Part shown: positions 1 through 6,601 of the stretch, one piece after another
Numbering within the stretch: position 1 is the stretch's first letter
How the letters are laid out: every line of letters starts with the position of its first letter
DNA from: DATHTS01 sp041940425
GTDB lineage: Bacteria > Acidobacteriota > Blastocatellia > Pyrinomonadales > Pyrinomonadaceae
Length of the DNA: 25,637 nt
Reading direction: 5' to 3'
NCBI GenBank assembly: GCA_041940425.1
Contig: JBGTSF010000068.1
Location: 1-25,637 of the forward strand
Made by a program: the position numbers and the translations under genes
The notes under the pieces: model-generated
The model's input: only the letters and a program-made list of their open reading frames with translations
Told to the model about the DNA's origin: nothing
Databases searched by the model: none

Positions 1-1
1 A

Positions 2-364
2 TGGTATATCGCCCGACCGACCGGCGTTCCGGCACAGAATTTCGATGCAGTTCCGTTCGGTCAGACGGGCGATCTGCTTGTTCCGGCTGATTATGACGGC
101 GACGCGAAAGACGATATTGCTGTCTTTCGACCGTCGAACGGGACTTGGTATATCCGCCAAACCGCAAACGGAAGTGTGAATTATATTCCTTTCGGAACTG
201 CGGGCGACATTCCCGTTCCTGGCGATTATGACGGCGACGGTCGCGACGATCAGGCGGTTTATCGAAACGGAACTTGGTATCTGCGGCAAAGCACAAACGG
301 ATTTGCCGTTTTCCAATTCGGTCTGGCAACGGATGAGCCGATTCCGGCAGCTTATATTCCTTAA
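2..364 (+). CDS. FG-GAP/VCBS-like repeat protein, C-terminal fragment
   Basis: The reading frame is open from the window edge to the TAA at 362-364, giving the last 120 residues of a longer protein whose start lies outside the window. It holds two and a half copies of a ~45-residue repeat. Each copy has a calcium-loop-like core (ADYDGDAKDD, GDYDGDGRDD) followed by an aromatic strand (GTWYIRQTANG, GTWYLRQSTNG) and a PFG turn. This Asp/Gly pattern is that of FG-GAP/VCBS-type beta-propeller blades, which are common in large secreted or surface proteins. The polypeptide ends directly after the last repeat (IPAAYIP), so no C-terminal sorting domain is present. The N-terminal domains, and therefore any enzymatic or adhesive role, cannot be seen. 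Confidence 0.75.
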   Translation, partial: WYIARPTGVPAQNFDAVPFGQTGDLLVPADYDGDAKDDIAVFRPSNGTWYIRQTANGSVNYIPFGTAGDIPVPGDYDGDGRDDQAVYRNGTWYLRQSTNGFAVFQFGLATDEPIPAAYIP

Positions 365-372
365 TTTTTAGC

Positions 373-629
373 AGTGAACTAAAAGTAATGAATTATAAAT
401 TGCCACTAGCTTTAGCTAGTGGAGAAAGTTGAAATCCAAGCGGCTTTAGCCGAACTTCTAAATTTAAAAAAATCCTTTTCTCTTTAGCGTAAATTAGGCT
501 AAAGCCGAAAGGCTGTTTTATTTTTTCTTAAATTCGGCTAAAGCCTTGTTTCTTGATTTTGCCTGACCACTAGCTGAAGCTAGTGGCAATTTATTAAAGA
601 ATTTCAAATAGCATTACTTTTAGTTCACT
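373..629. repeat. Palindromic REP-pair element, copy 1, with an outer inverted repeat
   Basis: The core spans 398-591. Its ends are near-identical inverted copies of a palindromic motif (ccactagctttagctagtgg at 403-422, its partner at 567-586), matching over 24 of 25 positions when extended to 398-422 and 567-591. Between them are three copies of a shorter palindrome, ggctttagcc or ggctaaagcc (442-451, 497-506, 536-545). An outer perfect 18-bp inverted repeat (agtgaactaaaagtaatg at 373-390, complement at 612-629) brackets the core. The same architecture recurs at 5292-5490, so this is a dispersed non-coding element of the REP/REPIN or MITE type. No transposase or RAYT gene is in the window. 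The stretch 365-700 holds no gene; it is filled by this element and the terminator at 640-676. Confidence 0.75.
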
Positions 630-639
630 ACCAATTTAA

Positions 640-676
640 AAAAACGAGAGATTCAATATAAAAATCTCTCGTTTTT
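640..676 (-). terminator. Rho-independent terminator, probably for the DUF937 gene
   Basis: A perfect 13-bp inverted repeat (640-652 with 664-676) around an 11-nt loop has A-runs on one side and T-runs on the other. It lies 25 bases past the DUF937 stop codon. Read on the minus strand it ends in a T-tract, as an intrinsic terminator should, and the symmetry would let it act in both directions. Confidence 0.8.
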
Positions 677-700
677 CATTTTAAATTATTAAAAAAATTT

Positions 701-1312
701 CTATTTCCGATTGGTCATATAATTGAACGCCATCGAAGCCAGATCATCCATCGCCGAACCGTCGCCGTCGCGGTCGAGAATGCTATTTATTAAACTGCCC
801 TGCGGCGCGTTTTGAATCTGTTCCTGCTGTGAGCCAAGCCAGTTTGACAGCTCGTCTGCGCCCATATTGTTTTGCTGTTTTTGTTTGCCGAGATAGCTCA
901 TCACGATTGGCGCGAGCGTGATGAGAAGCTGTGCGACCTGCGACATATTCAGTCCGGTGTTTTGGCTGACTTCCTGCGCGACCTGCGTCTGTCTGCCGCC
1001 GAAAATATGATCTAAAATTCCGCTCCCGTTGGTCTGCCGCGTCGTCTCCGCCGGAGCGGGAATGCCGCCGCCGAGATAGTCCATCACATTGTCGAGCAGA
1101 CCGCCGCCCGCGTGATCCTGTTCGATCGCCTTGTCGAGATTTTGCGCTTCCTGCGGATTTTGCGCGTTCTTTGCCATCTTCCCTAAAATCGCCGGAAGCG
1201 CGATCTGGATCGCCGAATTGACGACCGATGAGTTAGCTCCCAAATTTTGGCTGATCTGTTCGACCGCCTGATTCCCTTTTTCCTGTCCGAGTAAATCCTC
1301 TAATGAAAACAT
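701..1312 (-). CDS. DUF937 family protein
   Basis: This 203-residue protein has no signal peptide and no obvious membrane span. Residues 1-60 (MFSLEDLLGQEKGNQAVEQI onward, with the SSVVNSAIQIALPAILGKMA segment) carry the helical pattern of DUF937 (YidB-related) proteins. Residues ~110-150 look like a second, similar helical unit (VSQNTGLNMSQVAQLLITLA). The middle is rich in Gln/Asn/Gly, and the C-terminal part has a short Asp-rich loop (LDRDGDGSAMDD) that could bind metal. The start is supported by AGGAG about nine bases upstream on the minus strand. It diverges from the NHL gene across a 63-bp gap and is followed by a strong terminator, so it appears to be monocistronic. The biochemical function of the family is unknown to me. 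Confidence 0.8.
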   Translation of the reverse strand: MFSLEDLLGQEKGNQAVEQISQNLGANSSVVNSAIQIALPAILGKMAKNAQNPQEAQNLDKAIEQDHAGGGLLDNVMDYLGGGIPAPAETTRQTNGSGILDHIFGGRQTQVAQEVSQNTGLNMSQVAQLLITLAPIVMSYLGKQKQQNNMGADELSNWLGSQQEQIQNAPQGSLINSILDRDGDGSAMDDLASMAFNYMTNRK

Positions 1313-1375
1313 CCCTTTTTCTCCTTTTACCTTGAAAATTTTTGTGTGATGATATTATCAAAATTCCTTTGCTAA

Positions 1376-3406
1376 ATGAAACAACTCAATTCTAAAACAA
1401 CAATTTCAATATTCGTTTTTCTTCTTATTTTTCACACGGCATTTTTCGTTTCCTGCAACCTGAAAAGCGAGCCGGAAAGAAAAGTCTGGACGGGCGTAAA
1501 GACTCTCGCCGGAACAAACCGCGAATTCGGCGAGCCGTTCGGCATTGCCGTCAAGGGCGAAGAAATTTATGTTTCCGACGGCGAGAACGGAAAGATTTTA
1601 AAAGTTTTCAAAGACGGGCGAACCGAAGTTTTAACCGACAAATTAGATACGCCTTCCGAAATCGCTTTTGATAAGAACGGCGATCTGATCGTCGCCGATT
1701 CGGGAACGCACACGATCAAAAAAGTAAAACCGACGGGCGAGATCGAACTTGTTGCCGGAACGGAAAACAAATCGGGCTTTCAGGACGGCGAAGCGAACAC
1801 CGCGATGTTTAACGCGCCCATCGGAATCGCCGTTATTGAAAATAAAATTTTTGTCGCCGACACATACAACGACAAAATCCGCGTCATCGAAAACGGTCAG
1901 GTTTCAACCATTGCCGGAAGCGAAAAAGGTTTTGCGGACGATGCGGGCGGCGCGGCGAAATTTGACACGCCGTGCGGTCTGACGGTTTGGACGGACGGAC
2001 GGATTTTGATCGCCGACACGGGCAATAAACGAATCCGCGTTCTGGAACAAAACGGGAAAGTCTGGACTTTGGCGGGAAACGGAAATTCAAATTTAACTGA
2101 CGGTCTTTTGTCGGATGCGGAATTTGTCCAACCCTCGGCGGTCGCGTTTGACAAAAAAGGCGCGATCTATATTGCCGACGGCAATGCGATTCGGGCTATC
2201 GGCAGAAGCATTTTCGGTTTTGTCGAAACCTTTTCAAACGACCGTCGCGGTTTTTCCGACGGCGCGTTAAATAAATCGCGTTTCAATCGCCCGTCAGGTT
2301 TGGCGGTTGATGAAAACGGGAATCTTTTTGTCGCCGACAGCGAAAATCAAACCGTCAGAGTTTTTTCTGGCGAAGAGATCGGCTCGCAAATTGCCGAAGA
2401 ACAAAAGAAAAATCTGCGTTTCACGCCTGAAGAATTCCGCGCTCTACAGCCGCCGCGCTGGACATTTGATCCGCCGGACGCGCCGCGCGATGTCGCCGGA
2501 ACGCTGGGCGAGATTCGCGGAGAGGTTTCCGTTGAAAGCGAAAGACGCGCGCGGTTTCATAACGGTTTGGACATTGCAGGAAGCTACGGCGAAACGGCAC
2601 GATTTATTCGCGCTGAAAAAGTCTTGCGTCCCGTCGCGGTCGAAAATTTCGAAACTCTGCGCGAGCTTATCCGAATGCCGACTATCGGCTATATTCACAT
2701 ACGAATCGGGCGCGACCGTGAAGCTAAAGTTTTCGATGACGCGCGCTTTCAATTCTCTTTTGATGATGCGGGAAAACCGGACGGCGTAAGAGTTCCGCGC
2801 GGCACGAAATTCGAAGCCGGGGACAAGATCGGAACGCTCAATTCATTCAATCACGTTCATCTTATAGCGGGCAGAAGCGGCGCGGAAATGAACGCGCTCG
2901 ACGCGCTCGCGTTTCCGAATATCGAAGACAAGATCGCGCCCGTAATCGAAAGCGCGGAAGTTTTTGACGAAAATTGGAACCCGTTTGAAACCGAAAATTC
3001 AAACCCGCGTATTACACTCAGCGGAAAAACGCGCATTGTCCTGCAGGCATTCGATCAGATGAACGGCAATGCCGCTTATCGAAAACTCGGGGTTTACCGC
3101 GCCGGTTATCAAATTCTGAAACCGGACGAAACGCCGTTTGGTGAAATAAACTGGACGATCAATTTCGACCGGATGCCGGACGAAGAAGCGGTCGAATACG
3201 TTTATGCAAACGGCAGTCAATCCGGCTACAAACCGCAAACCGTTTTCCGCTACATCGCGTCAAACGAGGTCAGCGGCGATTCGTTTAGAGAAACTTTTTT
3301 CGACGCGAATCAACTGGAATCAGCCAATTACATTCTAAGAATTTTCGCGGCTGACTTTTTCGGCAACACGGCATCAAAAGACATTAATTTCGAGGTTATA
3401 AAATGA
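1376..3406 (+). CDS. NHL-repeat protein with a C-terminal M23 (LytM)-like domain, exported
   Basis: The product has 676 residues. The N-terminus is a signal sequence with a hydrophobic core (~10-25) ending FFVSC, so it could be a lipoprotein with an imperfect lipobox. Residues ~40-335 form five or six NHL blades, each with the pattern GIAVxxNxIFVADTxNxxIRVI, giving a beta-propeller. Residues ~365-520 resemble an M23/LytM metallopeptidase: H395-N-G-L-D399 fits the HxxxD zinc motif and H493-V-H495 fits HxH. The last ~150 residues are beta-rich (Ig-like?). An active peptidoglycan or peptide hydrolase is therefore possible, but the domain is divergent and activity is unproven. The stop codon overlaps the next start (ATGA at 3403-3406), so the two genes are probably translationally coupled. 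A TATTAT box at 1353-1358 is a possible -10 element, which would leave a very short leader. Confidence 0.8.
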   Translation: MKQLNSKTTISIFVFLLIFHTAFFVSCNLKSEPERKVWTGVKTLAGTNREFGEPFGIAVKGEEIYVSDGENGKILKVFKDGRTEVLTDKLDTPSEIAFDKNGDLIVADSGTHTIKKVKPTGEIELVAGTENKSGFQDGEANTAMFNAPIGIAVIENKIFVADTYNDKIRVIENGQVSTIAGSEKGFADDAGGAAKFDTPCGLTVWTDGRILIADTGNKRIRVLEQNGKVWTLAGNGNSNLTDGLLSDAEFVQPSAVAFDKKGAIYIADGNAIRAIGRSIFGFVETFSNDRRGFSDGALNKSRFNRPSGLAVDENGNLFVADSENQTVRVFSGEEIGSQIAEEQKKNLRFTPEEFRALQPPRWTFDPPDAPRDVAGTLGEIRGEVSVESERRARFHNGLDIAGSYGETARFIRAEKVLRPVAVENFETLRELIRMPTIGYIHIRIGRDREAKVFDDARFQFSFDDAGKPDGVRVPRGTKFEAGDKIGTLNSFNHVHLIAGRSGAEMNALDALAFPNIEDKIAPVIESAEVFDENWNPFETENSNPRITLSGKTRIVLQAFDQMNGNAAYRKLGVYRAGYQILKPDETPFGEINWTINFDRMPDEEAVEYVYANGSQSGYKPQTVFRYIASNEVSGDSFRETFFDANQLESANYILRIFAADFFGNTASKDINFEVIK

Positions 3407-5136
3407 AACGAGCGACCGTATTTTTATCATTATTCATATTTTCAATAACGGCGATTCCCTTTCACGCCGAAACAAAAAATTCCGACCCGAACGCGATCCG
3501 CATCACGCCGCCCGCGCCCCGTTTTTCCGATGCGGAACGGCAGTCGGAACTTGCCCGACGGCGCAAAGGCGTTGCCGCAAAGATGAAAGATAATTCGGTT
3601 CTGATTCTCTTGAGCGGCGAGCCGAAACAATACGCGGGCGACGTTGATTTTATGTATCGTCAGGAAAACAATCTTTACTATCTGACAAATCTCAAACAAA
3701 ACGGCGCGACTTTCGTGATGACGAAAACGGGCGGCGATGTGCGGGAATTTCTTTTTCTGCCGAAACGCAATCCGCAGTTTGAAACGTGGAACGGTCGGAT
3801 GTATTCCAACGAAGACGCGGCGCGGATCTCCGGCGTAAATACGATCATAAATGCGGCTGAAAAAAATAAATTTCTCGAAGCCGTAAAAAAACAAACCTCG
3901 TTCATATCAGAAAACAAAACGACGATTCCGAACGCCAAAACTCTTTATCTTCTTCTGCCCGAAGATGCGGACGACAATGACGGACGGCGCGAATATCGTC
4001 AGGAAAACGAATTTTCCAAAACGCTTTCAAATTACGAGATCGAAAATGCCGTTCCTATTTTCGCCGAACTGCGCCTCATCAAATCGCCTTACGAAATTAA
4101 GCTGATGCGGCACGCGATTGACATCACCATCGAAGCGCAAATGCGCGCGATGGCGACCGCCGGACAGGTCGAACACGAATACGAAACGCAAGCCGAGATC
4201 GAATATGTTTTCCGCAAACGCAACGCCGATTACTGGGGCTACCCGTCAATCGTCGGCTGCGGTCCGAACGCGACGACACTGCATTACACCGAATCGCAGG
4301 GCGCGGTCAAACCGGGCGATGTTCTGCTGATGGATGTCGGCGCGGAATACGATCACTACACGGCGGACATCACGCGCTCGTTTCCCGTCAGCGGTAAATT
4401 TACGAAAGAGCAGAGCGAAATTTACCGGATAGTTTACGACGCGCAGGAAGCCGCCGCCGCGAAGATAAAACCCGGCGCGCGGATGAGCGAAGCGTCGCAG
4501 GCGGCGGCGAAAACCATCGAAGCCGGACTCGCCAAACTCGGTCTGATCGAATCGGTCGGCGCGTTCATTCCCGGCACGGAACGCGAAGTTCCCGACGGCA
4601 GAGGCGGCACGCGCAAAGCCGGCGTTCCACAGTATTCGATCTGGTATATGCACGGCTGGGGACACTGGCTCGGGATGAACGTCCACGATGTCGGCGATTA
4701 CGCGACCGTTCTCAAACCCGGAATGATCATGACCAACGAACCCGGCATATACATCCGCGAAGACGCGCTCGATTATTTTCCCGACACGCCCGAAGCCCGG
4801 AAATTCGTCGCCAAAATTCGCCCGGTTTTCGAAAGATACAAAAACACCGGCATCCGCATCGAAGATGTCATGCTCGTCACGGAAAGCGGAACGGAATGGA
4901 TGAGCAAAGCCCTGCCGCGCAAACTCGAAGAGGTCGAAGCGTTCATGGCGCGGACTTCGACGGAAAAAGCTCTGGCAATTCATCCGAAATACGAAAACCC
5001 GATTCCCGCCGTTTTCGATTTCAATACGAATTCGTTTTTAAATTATTCATTCGCGCTAAAACAGCAGAAGAGTGGTCAAACGATCCGCCGCGGCTTCACC
5101 GGCTCACAACACGCCGGACATTTTCACGCCGAATAG
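3403..5136 (+). CDS. Exported Xaa-Pro aminopeptidase (M24B)
   Basis: This 577-residue protein has a signal peptide (~1-22, MKRATVFLSLFIFSITAIPF then HAE), an N-terminal AMP_N-type domain (~40-200) and an M24 pita-bread catalytic domain (~225-515). All five dinuclear metal ligands of the PepP type are visible: D311 and D322 (MDVGAEYDHYTADITRSF), H421 (HGWGHWLGMNVHDVG), E446 (TNEPGIYI) and E487 (RIEDVML). The accessory histidines H417 and H428 are also present. Such enzymes remove N-terminal residues preceding proline. With a signal peptide it would act in the periplasm or outside the cell, digesting proline-containing peptides. About 60 residues follow the catalytic domain and lack recognisable motifs. 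Its start overlaps the stop of the NHL/M23-like gene, suggesting joint expression and perhaps a shared role in peptide or wall turnover. Confidence 0.92.
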   Translation: MKRATVFLSLFIFSITAIPFHAETKNSDPNAIRITPPAPRFSDAERQSELARRRKGVAAKMKDNSVLILLSGEPKQYAGDVDFMYRQENNLYYLTNLKQNGATFVMTKTGGDVREFLFLPKRNPQFETWNGRMYSNEDAARISGVNTIINAAEKNKFLEAVKKQTSFISENKTTIPNAKTLYLLLPEDADDNDGRREYRQENEFSKTLSNYEIENAVPIFAELRLIKSPYEIKLMRHAIDITIEAQMRAMATAGQVEHEYETQAEIEYVFRKRNADYWGYPSIVGCGPNATTLHYTESQGAVKPGDVLLMDVGAEYDHYTADITRSFPVSGKFTKEQSEIYRIVYDAQEAAAAKIKPGARMSEASQAAAKTIEAGLAKLGLIESVGAFIPGTEREVPDGRGGTRKAGVPQYSIWYMHGWGHWLGMNVHDVGDYATVLKPGMIMTNEPGIYIREDALDYFPDTPEARKFVAKIRPVFERYKNTGIRIEDVMLVTESGTEWMSKALPRKLEEVEAFMARTSTEKALAIHPKYENPIPAVFDFNTNSFLNYSFALKQQKSGQTIRRGFTGSQHAGHFHAE

Positions 5137-5148
5137 TTATGAAGATCA

Positions 5149-5221
5149 AACCACGAAACAACACGAAGCAACACGAAAACAAAATAAAAATGCGCGTGTA
5201 GTTTCGTGTTTTTTCGTGGTT
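5149..5221. repeat. Long imperfect inverted repeat downstream of the aminopeptidase gene
   Basis: Arms of 19 nt (aaccacgaaacaacacgaa at 5149-5167; partner at 5203-5221) pair at 18 of 19 positions around a 35-nt AT-rich loop. Each arm is itself built from repeats of acacgaa/ccacgaa. It lies 13 bases after the stop codon, so it could stabilise or end the transcript, but no clear U-tract follows. It may simply be low-complexity intergenic sequence. Confidence 0.5.
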
Positions 5222-5291
5222 AAAAATAAAAAATTAATTCCCGTATTTCCCCGCAAAAAAAAATCTAACTGCTTATCACTTTTGCCTTATG

Positions 5292-5490
5292 AATTGCCAC
5301 TAGCTTTAGCTAGTGGATAAAATACACAACAAACATAAGGCTTTAGCCGAAATTTATTAAAAAAAACATCCTTTTTGCTTTAGCACAAATCAGGCTGAAG
5401 CCAAAAGGATTGGTGATTTTTCGAAGAAGTTTGGCTAAAGCCGTGGCTGTTGTTTACAAATCAGACCACTAGCTAAAGCCAGTGGCAATT
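5292..5490. repeat. Palindromic REP-pair element, copy 2
   Basis: This element has the same architecture as 398-591: inverted terminal palindromes (5292-5316 and 5466-5490, 24 of 25 matching) and three internal palindromes (ggctttagcc 5339-5348, ggctgaagcc 5393-5402, ggctaaagcc 5433-5442). The spacer sequences have diverged while the palindromes are kept, which points to selection or recent mobility acting on the palindromes. The 18-bp outer repeat of copy 1 is not preserved here; only the string aaaagtaat recurs nearby (5511-5519). Confidence 0.75.
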
Positions 5491-5541
5491 TATTTAAATC
5501 ACTCTCAAATAAAAGTAATAAACGGTCAGAAAAAAAATCTG

Positions 5542-5570
5542 TTGACACAAGCCTGTTTTTCATTTATATT
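5542..5570 (+). promoter_or_regulatory. Consensus sigma-70 promoter
   Basis: TTGACA at 5542-5547 is followed by a 17-bp spacer and TATATT at 5565-5570, so the -35 is perfect and the -10 near-consensus. Transcription would start around 5576-5578, about 210 nt upstream of the frameshifted hypothetical gene. Confidence 0.75.
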
Positions 5571-5571
5571 T

Positions 5572-5702
5572 CCGCTCACGTTCATATTGTTTTTAGGAAA
5601 TCGGATTTACCGAAAAATTACGGGAGAAAAGCAATGCTCCACTTTATAATGAGTTTTCTCATTGCGATTTTCCCGTGAACTCGCAGCACAAACCGTGAGC
5701 GG
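5572..5702 (+). other. Folded leader region with nested inverted repeats
   Basis: An outer 9-bp inverted repeat (ccgctcacg 5572-5580, cgtgagcgg 5694-5702) encloses a small hairpin (tcgg/ccga at 5601-5613) and a larger one (5620-5636 with 5660-5676, 14 of 17 matching). The larger one itself encloses an aatgag/ctcatt palindrome. A further ctgag/ctcag hairpin lies near 5716-5729. The region could be a structured 5' leader that controls the downstream gene. A caveat is that the predicted transcription start falls inside the outer left arm, so the outer pair may instead be a DNA-level repeat. Confidence 0.4.
5634..5678 (+). CDS. Possible 14-residue hydrophobic leader peptide
   Basis: The ATG at 5634 is preceded by GGGAG (5622-5626) at a 7-nt spacing and opens a frame encoding MLHFIMSFLIAIFP before a TGA. 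The peptide is almost wholly hydrophobic and sits inside the hairpin formed by 5620-5636 and 5660-5676, so translating it would melt that hairpin. It could be an attenuator-style leader peptide or a tiny membrane peptide. An open frame this short can easily arise by chance, so confidence is low. Confidence 0.25.
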   Translation: MLHFIMSFLIAIFP

Positions 5703-5786
5703 CAGATTTTCTCCTGAGACTTCTCAGAATCTTCGATCTCCTGAAAGGCAAAACCCTAAACTTTCGCAGAAAACTCTTCTACAAAT

Positions 5787-6510
5787 ATGGAACAAGGACA
5801 TGCCCGAAATGTGGCAAATTTTGAAACAACCGTTATAGCTCTGACCGCCAAAGGCGCGGAATACGCGCCGCCGCAGGAAATGATCACGCTTCCCGAACTG
5901 CAGACGCATCTGACCGAGATCAAAGCGGCGGTCGCCGATGTTGATACAAAACAGGCGGCAAGAACCATCGCCAAAGACGAAGTGCAGGCGGAATTTAAAG
6001 ACGCGAGACAATACGCCGTCAATATCAAACGGATGGCGGAAGTAATGCTGAACGACGCGGCTTTAACCAGCGATCTGCAAACCATCGTCAACAAATTTAT
6101 GCCGCCCGGACGACAGACGGGCGTTCCCGACGACCCTTTAACGCCCGACGTGGACGAATCGAAAACGCCGTTTTCACAGTCGCAATTGAGCCGCGACAAT
6201 CAGATCGCCTATCTCGCCGACATCTCGGCACTGCTCAAAGAACGCACCGATTACGACCCCGCCGGACGCGGAATATAAAACGACCGGAATTGATGCCAAG
6301 ATCGCCTCGATGACGGCAAAAAACAACAATTCCAAAACGGCGGATGTCGCCTTCGACAACTCGCTCGAAACCCGCGATGCGCTTCTCTACGAAAACGACG
6401 ACTGCACGCTCAACCGCGTCAAACTGATCAAAACCTACGTCGCCGTAAAATTCGGCAAAGACAGCGCACTCTACCAACAAATAAACGCGCTGGAGTTTAA
6501 GAGGTATTAA
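5787..6510 (+). pseudogene. Hypothetical protein gene interrupted by a +1 frameshift
   Basis: The first frame (5787-6278) encodes 163 residues starting MEQGHARNVANFETTVIALT and stops shortly after LLKERTDYDPA. A second frame continues in register from there (DAEYKTTGIDAKIASMTAKN onward) and ends at 6510 with INALEFKRY. Removing one G from the GG at 6262-6263 (gccggacgcgg) joins them into one ~240-residue soluble protein. It would be helix-rich, with many Ala/Lys/Asp, no signal peptide, no membrane span, and a Pro-rich linker (PPGRQTGVPDDPLTPDVDES). I do not recognise the family. The break could be a true mutation or an assembly error in a G-rich run. A consensus promoter and a folded leader lie upstream. 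Base composition here matches the host, unlike the AT-rich gene that follows. Confidence 0.6.
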
Positions 6511-6514
6511 CTTT

Positions 6515-6560
6515 CAAATTGAAGAATATATGGTTTTTACTCCATATATTCTTCAATTTG
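6515..6560. other. Perfect 19-bp hairpin at the left edge of the AT-rich islet
   Basis: The arms caaattgaagaatatatgg (6515-6533) and its exact complement (6542-6560) surround an 8-nt loop. It begins five bases after the stop of the hypothetical gene and ends 41 bases before the SIR2-STAND start codon. It could terminate upstream transcription (the stem is followed by a T-rich but interrupted stretch), act as an operator or RNA control element for the defence gene, or mark an insertion boundary. Confidence 0.7.
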
Positions 6561-6586
6561 TTTCACCAATTTTATTTTCTCTAATT

Positions 6587-6592
6587 AAAGGA
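6587..6592 (+). promoter_or_regulatory. Ribosome binding site setting the SIR2-STAND start
   Basis: AAAGGA lies nine bases before the ATG at 6602. An in-frame ATG at 6530 would lie inside the stem of the 6515-6560 hairpin, would have no Shine-Dalgarno sequence, and would add 24 hydrophobic residues ahead of the conserved domain. Position 6602 is therefore preferred. Confidence 0.75.
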
Positions 6593-6601
6593 ATTCATAA
6601 T

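Noticed and set aside
4246..4983. 245-codon minus-strand frame inside the aminopeptidase gene
   Set aside because: It is antisense to a well-supported enzyme gene with all metal ligands, and its translation is Arg/Phe-rich without motifs.
6530..6601. N-terminal extension of the SIR2-STAND protein from an ATG at 6530
   Set aside because: That ATG lies inside the stem of a perfect hairpin, has no Shine-Dalgarno sequence, and the 24 added residues are unlike the family. The ATG at 6602 has AAAGGA at good spacing.
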